Assembly: GCA_902517565.1 (NCBI GenBank)
Contig: CABYCU010000002.1
Coordinates: 62,001 to 126,000, forward strand
Origin: an uncultured SAR86 cluster bacterium
GTDB taxonomy: Bacteria; Pseudomonadota; Gammaproteobacteria; Magnimaribacterales; Magnimaribacteraceae
DNA: 64,000 nucleotides
Direction of reading: 5' to 3'
A program made the translations under genes and the position numbers. Below are positions 51,256 through 59,338 of this stretch, in pieces. The notes beneath the pieces were generated by a model. The model was not told where the DNA came from, did not search any database, and worked only from the letters and a program-made list of their open reading frames with translations. How positions within the stretch are numbered: position 1 is the first letter of the stretch; every line of letters starts with the position of its first letter.

Positions 51256-54132
51256 TTAATAAGCACCAAATTTTTTGGTGAATGAAATACCTCCCATCCT
51301 AGGTAAAGTTGGAACCACTGAGACTAAGAAGCCTTGAGTTTCGTCCTCAGCATTAATATTCCTTATACCGATCTCATCTAGAACGTTGTTAACAAAGAAC
51401 ATGATCTCTAAATCGCCTTCATCGTTTGTCCAGGTTGCTTTCATATCGAGCCTACTCCAGGACGGAGATACGTGATACGGCAAAGCACTGTCGTTCCAAA
51501 TAATGCTGTCTGTCCAAGACCATCCAACAAGATAATCAACAGATCCCCCATTAACTTCTTGAGTATAGTTTGAATAAATTGACATTTTATTTTGGGGAAT
51601 CCTTTCCATCCTTCTCCCATCAATTGGAGACTCTCTTTCTGCTATAGAATATAGAGAACCCGGAGCATCTGGATTATTCTCATCAATATTACCTCTATTA
51701 CCAAATGCATCGAATAATTCTTCAGAGTATCTAGCATCTGTGTAACTGTAATTACCACCGATTATCCAATTAGGTTCTGGCATATAGATTACTTCCATTT
51801 CAAAGCCTTTAGTTTCAGCTTCGGGATAAGCGATAACAGAAGTGCTGGTACCACCTAAGAAGCTCTGAGAATCAAACTGTCCATGAATATTTTCATATTC
51901 GTACATATAGGTAGAAGCATTTATTTGAAGGGTATTATCTAAATAAGAGCCTTTATGACCTAACTCATAAGAAGTTACCGTCTCTGAATCGTAACTAGGG
52001 AAAGCAGAGAAATAACCTAAATTAAATCCACCAGCTCTATGACCTGTTGTTGCTGATAAGTACCAAAGAGCATTGTCCGTAGGAGAATAATCAATATTCA
52101 CTCTATAGTTAGACTCTTCAAATTCCCTATTCATTTGTCTGTAAAACGAACGTGAGTAAGGAATACCTTTAAATCTGATAATCTCATTACCAGTAGCCGT
52201 TCCATCAGCATTCAGCGCACCAGTTGAGACGTTATATGCATATAAATTAGCTGAAGTTAAATCAACTTCATTATATTGAACTAAATTTTCTTCAGCATCC
52301 TTCTCATCTTCACTATATGACCCTCCTAAGGTTATAGCCCAAGTTTCATTTATCTGATATTCAGTTTGAAAATAGACCGCATAAGCGTCAGTCTTATTTT
52401 CTGTTTGCCAAACAAAAGTAGTTCCTGGAGATGGGTTTGGTCCATTAGTTAAAACAGCATTTTCGCCATCCCATGGTCCAGATATGATACAAACTTCATT
52501 TAAAGAAGGATCTGCAAAATTAGGAACAGGGGCTAAATTTAAGAAACTAAATATTCCACATCCTGTATCTCTAGCACTATAAGGTCCAGTAGTTGTAGGA
52601 AAAACAGCTAAAGTTGGATCAGCTCCTCCGTAAGCTGCAACTGCTGCCAGCATTTGTGCCAATCTCGAAGCATCAGCCCCTGCAGCTTCTACAGCTGTGC
52701 TACCGTAATTAGCCGGTTGGGAATAACGAGCATCTCCATTTGGGTTAAAGAAATCTAAATCTTGATCGATTTCTTCATGATACTCGAACAAACCACCTAC
52801 AAAACTCCAATCATCTGAAATATCCCAGAAAACTTGTATTTCATTTTGCCAATTCTCATTTTCTTGCATGGCATGGAACTGTTCGTCATATAGAGGATTA
52901 CCCGTTCTATCATCATCAGTTATCCTTGTATAAAGATAATCTGTATAGGACCCAATGTACTTAAGCGTAAGATTATCTTGTACATCCCAAGTATAATTTA
53001 TAGTCCCAGCCTGATGATCAAAATACTCATCATTAAAACCATTAGTAGAGGTTACTAAGTCGTCTCCATTTAAATCAGGAATACTTTTTCCATCTCCTTT
53101 CATGGTTGCAGCCAAGATATTCGAATCATATCCAAAAGCAAAGTTAGGACTGACACCAGTAGAAGCAAATATAGCTGGGTCTACGCCAGGGACTAAGAAC
53201 TGTCCAAATCTCTGAAGTCCTCTATGATTAAACTCAAAAGTTTCTAAACCAGGAGTGACACAATTTGCAACGGTTCTATCAGTCAAACTTGAACACTGAA
53301 CATTAGGATCTACAGGTCTATAACCGTGAACCATTAAATCATTTCTTCTCAGCTTTCCGCCGTATTCACTGGTTGTTATTAAACCAGCACCTTGAGCAGA
53401 ACTTATGATTCTTCCGTAACTTCTTTCGTTACCTCTAATATCAAAAGTATGATTGTCATTTTCCCATCTTAAAGCTAGGGTATAGTTTTCATCTTCGTAA
53501 CTATCAAGGTCCTCGCCAGCTCCCAGATCTTTAATTACACCATCTCTGCTTCTGTTAACAACAATAAGTCTTGCACTGAGATTGTCAGTTAGACCGCCAT
53601 TAATATATCCATATCCCTCTGCCATACCATAGCTACCAACCAGAGTCCTTACCTCAGCTGAAAAATCTTGTGAAGGTTTTGTGGTAATAAAGTTAACAGC
53701 TCCACCGATACTATTTCTTCCATATAGAGTTCCTTGAGGTCCTCTAAGGATTTCTATCCTTTCAACATCGTACAGTCCGTTATCTGTAGAAGCGATTCCA
53801 AAATCCACGGAATAAGCACCATCAACATAAGTACCTACACCCGGATCTCCACCTAATGCTCTAAACATACGTCCAATACCTCTAATAGAAATATCGTATG
53901 GTTGAATAGTTGTTGCAGGTATATAATTTTGCAAGTCTTCCTGATTTCTTAAATTAAGAGATTCAATTAATGTGGAATCAAAAGCCGTTATTGATATCGC
54001 TGTATCTTGAATAGAAGATGCTTGCCTTTCAGCAGTAACTATTACCTCTTCAATCCCCCCTGTATCTTCATCAGCTGAAAAAACAAGAAGTGGTGATAAG
54101 GCAAAAGAAATAAGAAAAATTAATTTTTTCAT
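51256..54132 (-). CDS. TonB-dependent receptor (paralogue C)
   Basis: A 958-residue receptor: signal peptide 1-19, TonB box EEVIVTAERQ, plug with RMFRALGGDPGVGTYVDG-like core (FRALGGDPGV), VERIEILRGPQGTLYGRNS and GGAVNFITTKP, and a barrel ending SFTKKFGAY. The plug shares the FRALGGDPGVxTY core with paralogues A and B but not with 3156, so A-C form one subfamily. The last residue is Tyr rather than Phe, still an aromatic end as the BAM signal prefers. Loop cysteines are present (CSSLTDRTVANC). Shine-Dalgarno GGGGAGG; two alternative leader hairpins at 54133-54163. Confidence 0.93.
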   Translation of the reverse strand: MKKLIFLISFALSPLLVFSADEDTGGIEEVIVTAERQASSIQDTAISITAFDSTLIESLNLRNQEDLQNYIPATTIQPYDISIRGIGRMFRALGGDPGVGTYVDGAYSVDFGIASTDNGLYDVERIEILRGPQGTLYGRNSIGGAVNFITTKPSQDFSAEVRTLVGSYGMAEGYGYINGGLTDNLSARLIVVNRSRDGVIKDLGAGEDLDSYEDENYTLALRWENDNHTFDIRGNERSYGRIISSAQGAGLITTSEYGGKLRRNDLMVHGYRPVDPNVQCSSLTDRTVANCVTPGLETFEFNHRGLQRFGQFLVPGVDPAIFASTGVSPNFAFGYDSNILAATMKGDGKSIPDLNGDDLVTSTNGFNDEYFDHQAGTINYTWDVQDNLTLKYIGSYTDYLYTRITDDDRTGNPLYDEQFHAMQENENWQNEIQVFWDISDDWSFVGGLFEYHEEIDQDLDFFNPNGDARYSQPANYGSTAVEAAGADASRLAQMLAAVAAYGGADPTLAVFPTTTGPYSARDTGCGIFSFLNLAPVPNFADPSLNEVCIISGPWDGENAVLTNGPNPSPGTTFVWQTENKTDAYAVYFQTEYQINETWAITLGGSYSEDEKDAEENLVQYNEVDLTSANLYAYNVSTGALNADGTATGNEIIRFKGIPYSRSFYRQMNREFEESNYRVNIDYSPTDNALWYLSATTGHRAGGFNLGYFSAFPSYDSETVTSYELGHKGSYLDNTLQINASTYMYEYENIHGQFDSQSFLGGTSTSVIAYPEAETKGFEMEVIYMPEPNWIIGGNYSYTDARYSEELFDAFGNRGNIDENNPDAPGSLYSIAERESPIDGRRMERIPQNKMSIYSNYTQEVNGGSVDYLVGWSWTDSIIWNDSALPYHVSPSWSRLDMKATWTNDEGDLEIMFFVNNVLDEIGIRNINAEDETQGFLVSVVPTLPRMGGISFTKKFGAY

Positions 54133-54163
54133 GAAACCTCCCCAAAAGTTTCGTCTAAACTTT
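54133..54163 (-). promoter_or_regulatory. alternative hairpins around the receptor 51256 ribosome binding site
   Basis: AAAGTTT (54145-54151) and AAACTTT (54157-54163) form a 7-bp hairpin just upstream of the Shine-Dalgarno. GAAAC (54133-54137) and GTTTC (54148-54152) form another that places most of the Shine-Dalgarno (54137-54143) in its loop. The two share bases 54148-54151 and cannot form together, so a translational switch is possible. Confidence 0.3.
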
Positions 54164-54267
54164 GCTTCCCTGATTAGTTTAGATTGTATTTTTTATCCCT
54201 AAACAGTCCTTTGTGAAGATATATAGGTAATAAAGTACCTATATTCTTTGAATGTATCAAGATATAT

Positions 54268-54987
54268 CTAGGAGAAATAAAAAGCTATGCTAAAAGCAAA
54301 TAGATTATTAATAGCATGAATAATAATGGGGAGTCCTAAGGATTTATAAGCTATCCTGAGGTATCCCAAGAAAAGACCGAAAAAGAATAACACAACCAAA
54401 ATCTTAATTTCATATTGGAAGTGAATGATCGTCCAAAAAAAACTGGTTAAGCCTACCGATCCCCATGGACCTAATTTAGTTCGACTCAATTGAGAATATA
54501 AAAAACCTCTAAAAATGAATTCTTCAGCAATAGGTGCGATGATTATTACGGATATAAGGCTTAGTAAAATAGGATCAGATAACATAAATTCTATAAAGCC
54601 TTGAGGAATCTCAATATCTAAAAGAAGCATGTATATTTCTTCAAAGGCTATAAAAATAGCTAAGATAAATATACTTAAATACAAATCTCTAGGATTAAAA
54701 TCTAATGCACCAATATCGGAGTAAGGTATGTTCCTTATTTTCATTCTCCATAAAATAAAAAATACCAAAGTTGTCATGGAGAGAATGGAAATTAAATTAT
54801 CGGCTATAGGATGCATGCTTACCGACCCAAGGTATGACATATCTACAGTGACTGGGTTTAGGTAAACCCAATCTCCTAAAGAATCAATTAATAAAGCAAA
54901 AGGTAATGGGAAAAGATTGAGTGATAATAAAATGAATAATAAGGCCCACCATCCACTGAAATATCTTGTCTCATTTTTTTCACTCAT
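54268..54987 (-). CDS. CPBP family intramembrane metalloprotease
   Basis: A 239-residue membrane protein with about eight hydrophobic segments and the CAAX-protease/bacteriocin-processing motifs: motif 1 EEFIFRGFLYSQL (two Glu plus Arg), motif 2 FFWTIIHFQYE with a His, and motif 3 LPIIIHAINNLFAF with His and Asn. All residues needed for metal-dependent proteolysis are there. Substrate unknown. It follows the Rid gene unit's opposite side: RidA-like at 55048 is upstream on the same strand 60 nt away. Confidence 0.88.
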   Translation of the reverse strand: MSEKNETRYFSGWWALLFILLSLNLFPLPFALLIDSLGDWVYLNPVTVDMSYLGSVSMHPIADNLISILSMTTLVFFILWRMKIRNIPYSDIGALDFNPRDLYLSIFILAIFIAFEEIYMLLLDIEIPQGFIEFMLSDPILLSLISVIIIAPIAEEFIFRGFLYSQLSRTKLGPWGSVGLTSFFWTIIHFQYEIKILVVLFFFGLFLGYLRIAYKSLGLPIIIHAINNLFAFSIAFYFS

Positions 54988-55047
54988 TTAAAAAATTATT
55001 AATTTAAATTTTTAAGAGATAGGTAATATGAAACGAAGTATTAGAGG

Positions 55048-55443
55048 TTATTTGGTATCAAGGTAAGCTATGCATTTTATTTCAATTTTTAGATCTGGTG
55101 AAACTAGTGCAGTTGTTCCAACTAAGGTTTGACTGACTTCTGGCTTGCAACCGTAAATTGATTCCCTTTCAGAAAAAAGCTCAGCAACATTATCCATAAC
55201 GTCGTCAACGTCTGTTACAAACCAAGTTTCGTCAATTATGTTCTCCATATTTGCATCAAAATGATCCAGTATGCGTTGGATATTCTTATAACAACTTATC
55301 ATTTGGTCTTTTATACCGTCTGGAACATTACCATTTTCATCGGTTGCTATTTGTCCGGCAAGTGTTAAGACATTGCCCGCCAAGACACCTTGAGAAAAAA
55401 AGTCTGCATACGGTCCTTCTCTTAATAATTTTTTTGTAACCAT
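55048..55443 (-). CDS. Rid family (RidA-like/YjgF) protein
   Basis: A 131-residue Rid-fold protein (AGQIATDENGNVPDGIKDQ, NIQRILDHFDANMENIIDETWFV in parts, DLKIEIKCIAYL). RidA proper hydrolyses reactive enamine/imine intermediates and needs Arg105. Aligned by hand from KIEI backwards, the position holds Thr or Gln in EVSQTLVGTTAL, so the archetypal deaminase Arg seems absent. It would then belong to another Rid subgroup with unknown activity. It is divergent from the SDR at 55515. Confidence 0.8.
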   Translation of the reverse strand: MVTKKLLREGPYADFFSQGVLAGNVLTLAGQIATDENGNVPDGIKDQMISCYKNIQRILDHFDANMENIIDETWFVTDVDDVMDNVAELFSERESIYGCKPEVSQTLVGTTALVSPDLKIEIKCIAYLDTK

Positions 55444-55514
55444 AGTCTTAAATAATTTGTTTATTTGATTAAACTATAAACTAATTTAATCTATCTTCTA
55501 AATTAAATAACAAA

Positions 55515-56285
55515 TTGACCATCATTAAACCAAAACCAACCGCCCTGATAACTGGATTTTCTTCAGGGATAGGTTTGGCTTATGCTAAATACTTAGCGTC
55601 AAAAGATTGGGATCTGCATTTAGTATCGCATGATGAATCTAGAGCAGAAATAGGGCTTAAAGCACTCAATTACTCAAATACAAATGTGTATCTCTATGAT
55701 TTATCAAAACCTGAGTCCATAAAAGAATTAAGTAAAAGTATCCCTACACCTAATTTAATTGTCGCTAATGCCGGAATTACAAAATACGGAGAAGCTGGTA
55801 CTTTATCTTCAAATGAGAAATTAGACCTTTTTTATCTTTTGTGTAACGGCGTAATAGATCTCATTGAATCTTATTTGCCAGAAATGAAAAAACAAAATAG
55901 CGCCAGAATTGTCATAATTTCCAGTATCGGGGCAATTACACCTATGCCTAAATCCTCTATCTATGCAGCTGCAAAATCTGCTGTCCACTCTTATGGTGAG
56001 TCCCTATCAAAGGAACTGAAAGATAGAAATATTTCGGTCACAGTCAGTCTTCCCGGTTACGTAAGAACTAAAGCTCATAAAAGAGCAGGATTGGATCATC
56101 TTATTAAGAAAGTTCCTAGCTGGATGTGGATTGAAGCTGATCAAGTAGTAAAAGAAACCGAAAAAGCCTCTTTAAAGGGTAAATCAAATATTATTCCTGG
56201 ATTAGTCTACAAGCTTGTGCGACCTTTCTTACAGATGGCGTTGGCAAATAGTCTGTGGAATAGGATAACTAGAAGAAGAACTTAA
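55515..56285 (+). CDS. short-chain dehydrogenase/reductase
   Basis: A 256-residue classical SDR with GFSSGIG near the N-terminus (TALITGFSSGIGLAYAKYL), VANAGITKYG, SSIGAITPMPKSSIYAAAKSAVHSYGESL (catalytic Ser, Tyr, Lys), and PGYVRTKAHKRAGL. It starts with TTG; no in-frame ATG is available before the Rossmann motif. It most resembles the DltE/YqjQ-type general SDRs, substrate unknown. Its stop overlaps the convergent alpha/beta hydrolase gene by 4 nt. Confidence 0.85.
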   Translation: MTIIKPKPTALITGFSSGIGLAYAKYLASKDWDLHLVSHDESRAEIGLKALNYSNTNVYLYDLSKPESIKELSKSIPTPNLIVANAGITKYGEAGTLSSNEKLDLFYLLCNGVIDLIESYLPEMKKQNSARIVIISSIGAITPMPKSSIYAAAKSAVHSYGESLSKELKDRNISVTVSLPGYVRTKAHKRAGLDHLIKKVPSWMWIEADQVVKETEKASLKGKSNIIPGLVYKLVRPFLQMALANSLWNRITRRRT

Positions 56286-57253
56286 AGTTTTGATCTTAAA
56301 AAATCTTTGATATCGCTTGCCAAATTCAATGGAGCTTCATACATGGGCAAGTGACCAATGTCTGGATAAATCTTCATGTCAACATCCTTAATATTTTCTT
56401 GAAAAATAAATGAAGACTGAAAGGGTATTATATTGTCCTCTCTTCCGTGTATCACGAGAGTAGGTACCTGGATGGACTTTAAAATCTCAGGGTCATTAAA
56501 GTAACTGCGTCTATTCTTAAACATGGAAAGGATTGCTTTCCTAGAACCTGAAAGCAAAACCAAATCATGAAAATGCATAGCTAATTCAGTTGTAGCAAGA
56601 CTTTCGTCAAATACGGAACTTCTGAGTCCTTGAGTAGCAAAAAATTTAGGAGTGTAATAAGAAAGTACAAAATTTGTTAAGTCAGAACGCATTAATTTCC
56701 ATACCCAAGGGGTTTGTCTACTTTGAGCTTCTATGTTTTTTCTTTCTTCTTTTCTTAAGATGCTACTTGAGGCAAGAAGTATCAGAGAATTAATTTTTTC
56801 TGGGTATGACAATGTATACCGCCAAGCTACGCCGCCGCCCATAGAATTTCCTGCTATTGAGAAATTAGTAATATTTAAATGGTCAACCACTTCATTTACG
56901 GTATCCATAAAGCTTTCATTAGAATAATTTTTTGAAGGAATGGCGCCTGTTAAGCCAAAACCCGGAAGATCTAAACTTACAATTCTGAATTCACCACTTA
57001 ATAAAGGCGTTAATCTCTCAAAATTGAATAAGGATCCATTAAAACCATGTAAGAAAACAATGACAGGTAGGTCTAAATTACCTTCATCTCTGTAATGTAT
57101 TATTTTTCCATCAGACATTTTCAAAAAACGTGAGGGTTCTGATGCATACTTCTGCTCTAGCTCAGTTCTTGAAATATCAAAAAATATACCACTATAGATA
57201 AATATGCCTATGCCAATAGCTGTTATAAGAAAGATTGCGTTAACTCTTTTCAT
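56282..57253 (-). CDS. alpha/beta hydrolase, membrane-anchored
   Basis: A 323-residue hydrolase with an N-terminal hydrophobic anchor (residues 5-25). IVFLHGFNGSLFNFERL gives the oxyanion HG, LDLPGFGLTG, the nucleophile elbow GNSMGGGVA (Ser about 136), the acid in HGREDNIIPF, and the catalytic His in IGHLPMYEAP. Likely an esterase or lipase at the periplasmic face of the inner membrane. Divergent from the phosphodiesterase at 57336 (82 bp between starts). Confidence 0.9.
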   Translation of the reverse strand: MKRVNAIFLITAIGIGIFIYSGIFFDISRTELEQKYASEPSRFLKMSDGKIIHYRDEGNLDLPVIVFLHGFNGSLFNFERLTPLLSGEFRIVSLDLPGFGLTGAIPSKNYSNESFMDTVNEVVDHLNITNFSIAGNSMGGGVAWRYTLSYPEKINSLILLASSSILRKEERKNIEAQSRQTPWVWKLMRSDLTNFVLSYYTPKFFATQGLRSSVFDESLATTELAMHFHDLVLLSGSRKAILSMFKNRRSYFNDPEILKSIQVPTLVIHGREDNIIPFQSSFIFQENIKDVDMKIYPDIGHLPMYEAPLNLASDIKDFLRSKL

Positions 57254-57323
57254 TAAATTCTTTTATCTAAAACCCCGTTGTATTTATATCACCCATATAA
57301 ATATATACGAAATTATTTAAAGG

Positions 57324-57329
57324 TATAAT
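57324..57329 (+). promoter_or_regulatory. -10 box giving a leaderless start at 57336
   Basis: A perfect TATAAT ends 6 bases before the ATG at 57336, so transcription would start at, or within a base of, the initiation codon. No good -35 and no Shine-Dalgarno are visible. Confidence 0.45.
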
Positions 57330-57335
57330 TAATCT

Positions 57336-58190
57336 ATGGATTTAAAGAAACTTCTAATTTGCACATTGTTTATATCTATAAACCTATTTTCTAATGAGCA
57401 TGTAAAAGAAGATATCTTAAAAATATTGGTTTATAACACTCATGGACTGCCTGAGATATTTATCGATGATGATCCCAAGATGCGTTTTCCAATAATTGGT
57501 CGTAAAACAGGCCAATATGATATTTCACTTATTCAAGAAGACTATGCACATCATGAAGAGTTTTCATCTAGTTTCGTAAAAGAAAGTAAGTTCTTTCGAG
57601 GGCCAATGGGGGGGACATTGCTATGCCCCTTCTGCACAGGCTCTGGATTAACATCTATTTTTAATCTGCCTCAGGAATGGAAGATAGAAGTAGTTAATGA
57701 GGCCTATCAGACTTGCTCTGGTTGGCTCAGAGGAGCCAATGATTGTTTTGCATATAAAGGCTTCCAAATAATAAAAATTACAACTTCAAAAAACAAAAGT
57801 TTTTTTATAGTTAATACACACATGGATGCAGGCAGGAGAGATTCTGATAGAGCATCTAGAAAGATACAATTAGAGCATATAGTTTCAATGATTAATAAAA
57901 AAAGGATAAACGGTGCTTTGATCGTTGCAGGAGATCTAAATCTTAACTCTAAGGATCCTGAGGATATGAAGCTTTTAGAAAAGTTTAAAAATGATCTTGG
58001 TCTTAACGACGCCTTTAAAGGATACGAAATAGATGAAAAATGGTCTATCTTGGACTATATTCTCTTCAGGCAAGGTAAAGAAATTAACCTTTCGATAGTA
58101 ACTGCTGGGGAAGACGAATCATTTGTCACTGCAGAAGGCCCTCTTAGTGATCACCCTGCTCTTTTTTTAGAATTATTAATCAAGGAATAA
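57336..58190 (+). CDS. endonuclease/exonuclease/phosphatase (sphingomyelinase-like) protein
   Basis: A 284-residue exported member of the DNase I-like EEP superfamily: signal peptide 1-20, ILVYNTHGLPEIF (metal Asn), SLIQEDYAHHEEF (metal Glu, QE), VNTHMDAGR (catalytic region His), VAGDLNLNSKDPED (GDxN) and LSDHPALFLEL (SDH). CxxC pairs (CPFC) lie in a loop. Secreted relatives cleave sphingomyelin or nucleic acids; a role in phosphate or lipid scavenging is an inference. The downstream SnoaL-like gene follows after 4 nt. Confidence 0.88.
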   Translation: MDLKKLLICTLFISINLFSNEHVKEDILKILVYNTHGLPEIFIDDDPKMRFPIIGRKTGQYDISLIQEDYAHHEEFSSSFVKESKFFRGPMGGTLLCPFCTGSGLTSIFNLPQEWKIEVVNEAYQTCSGWLRGANDCFAYKGFQIIKITTSKNKSFFIVNTHMDAGRRDSDRASRKIQLEHIVSMINKKRINGALIVAGDLNLNSKDPEDMKLLEKFKNDLGLNDAFKGYEIDEKWSILDYILFRQGKEINLSIVTAGEDESFVTAEGPLSDHPALFLELLIKE

Positions 58191-58194
58191 AAAA

Positions 58195-58626
58195 ATGACA
58201 AATAATATGGATTTAAACTACAAGGAAGCAGAATCATTAATAGCGAAAATGTGGGAATCATTTGAAAAAGGAGATCTTGATCAGTTCTCTCAAACAATGT
58301 CTCAAGAAAATGATATGGTTTCGTTTGGTACTGATGCATCTGAGAGATGGGATGGTTGGAAGAATTTAGAAGAGTCTGTGCGTTTACAATTTGAGTCGTT
58401 TAAAGTGGTTAGTGTTAAGAGAAAAGATAAAACACTTAAAATAAGTAATACCAATAGAACAGCTTGGTTTTCTGAGATTGTTGACTGGGAAATGGCCGGG
58501 GAAGATGGAAATGATATTATTGAAGGTATTAGATACACAGGTGTAATGGAAAAAATTGCTGAAAACTGGAAAATAGTCCAATTTCACTGTTCGGTAGGTG
58601 TTGAGGGTCAGGTTCTAGAATATTAA
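58195..58626 (+). CDS. SnoaL-like/NTF2-fold protein
   Basis: A 143-residue cone-fold protein: N-terminal helix KEAESLIAKMWESFEKGDLDQF, then LVSFGTDASERWDGW (typical SnoaL-like segment with WxGW), and strands VVSVKRKDKTLKI, RTAWFSEIVDWE and NWKIVQFHCSV ending the sheet. Such domains serve as isomerases, cyclases or binding modules. It follows the phosphodiesterase by 4 nt, with AAGGAA as Shine-Dalgarno. Function unknown. Confidence 0.75.
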   Translation: MTNNMDLNYKEAESLIAKMWESFEKGDLDQFSQTMSQENDMVSFGTDASERWDGWKNLEESVRLQFESFKVVSVKRKDKTLKISNTNRTAWFSEIVDWEMAGEDGNDIIEGIRYTGVMEKIAENWKIVQFHCSVGVEGQVLEY

Positions 58627-58650
58627 CGGTGGCATAAGAGAGTTAATTTC

Positions 58651-58848
58651 TTAGCTTTCGGTTTCCTCTCTTGCTTTTTTTGCATCAAAAGCCGCCTGGT
58701 CCCTTTTCCATTCCTCAAGATACCATCCGTCATTACCAATTTTATTTAGATATGAATAAAAAATGCGGCCAGTTTGATCAACAAAACCTTGTTCGAAAGG
58801 CTGACCAGTAATTTGATTTATTCTTTTATGCTCTTCCTTTAACTCCAC
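58651..58848 (-). CDS. small protein downstream of mntR, unknown
   Basis: A 65-residue soluble, charged protein: a helix (MELKEEHKRINQI), GQPFEQGFVDQTGRIFYSYL, NDGWYLEEWKRDQAAFDAKKAREETES. I do not recognise a family. It is 9 nt from the mntR stop and likely co-transcribed with it; the regular codon content and aromatic core argue for a real gene. A link to manganese is guilt by association only. Confidence 0.55.
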   Translation of the reverse strand: MELKEEHKRINQITGQPFEQGFVDQTGRIFYSYLNKIGNDGWYLEEWKRDQAAFDAKKAREETES

Positions 58849-58857
58849 AGTAATTGA

Positions 58858-59283
58858 CTATTTAAGGAACCTTTTCATCGCATCTAATGTCTTTGAACTT
58901 ACATGATGCTCTATACCTTCACTATCTATCTCAGCATTAGCCTTATCAACGCCTAACTTGATCAAGAAATCTAAGACAATTTCATGTCGCTTTTTACTTT
59001 TTTTTGCGAGTTTATATCCTTTCTCAGTGAGCTCGATAGGTTTGTAGGATTGTGTGAGCAAAAGATCTTGATCGTTCAATCTTTTAACAGTGCGCGAGAC
59101 GGTTACATGGCTAACATTAAAGAAGCGCGCCAAATCTAGTACTCTGCACTCTCCTGTTTCATCAATTAGGTCCATGACAGCTTCGACATAATCTTCTGCA
59201 GTCTCACTAGCATGACGAGTTCGGGTTTGGGAAAAAGGGACTGAACGCGCCTTGATCTTCTCTTTTGCCTTTTTCTTTTTCAT
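58858..59283 (-). CDS. mntR: manganese-responsive regulator MntR
   Basis: A 141-residue DtxR-family repressor of the proteobacterial MntR type: a basic N-terminal tail (residues 1-22, KKKKAKEKIKAR), ETAEDYVEAVMDL (metal-ligand helix), a winged helix-turn-helix RVLDLARFFNVSHVTVSRTVKRL, and EIDSEGIEHHVSSKTLDAMKRFL with further metal ligands (E, HH). It binds DNA with Mn2+ and controls Mn transport genes. It faces the duplicated-motif membrane gene; the 55-bp space contains the operator-like palindrome. Its own TATAAT is at 59295-59300, so it may be autoregulated. Confidence 0.93.
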   Translation of the reverse strand: MKKKKAKEKIKARSVPFSQTRTRHASETAEDYVEAVMDLIDETGECRVLDLARFFNVSHVTVSRTVKRLNDQDLLLTQSYKPIELTEKGYKLAKKSKKRHEIVLDFLIKLGVDKANAEIDSEGIEHHVSSKTLDAMKRFLK

Positions 59284-59294
59284 AACAAATTTAA

Positions 59295-59332
59295 ATTATA
59301 CTCTTGACATCATCCGTAGCCATTGCTACATT
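59295..59332. promoter_or_regulatory. divergent mntR/MntX-like promoters with MntR box
   Basis: Rightward: TTGACA (59304-59309), 17 nt, TACATT (59327-59332). Leftward: TATAAT (59295-59300). Between them GTAGC-CATT-GCTAC (59316-59329) is a 5-4-5 palindrome of the same build as the E. coli MntR box core ATAGC-AAAG-GCTAT. It overlaps the rightward -10 and the leftward -35 region, so MntR bound there would block both. Confidence 0.7.
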
Positions 59333-59338
59333 TGTCCC

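Noticed and set aside
59252..59338. Upstream ATG extending the MntX-like protein by 29 residues
   Set aside because: It would start inside mntR and before its own promoter; the extension destroys the repeat symmetry. GTG 59339 is preferred.
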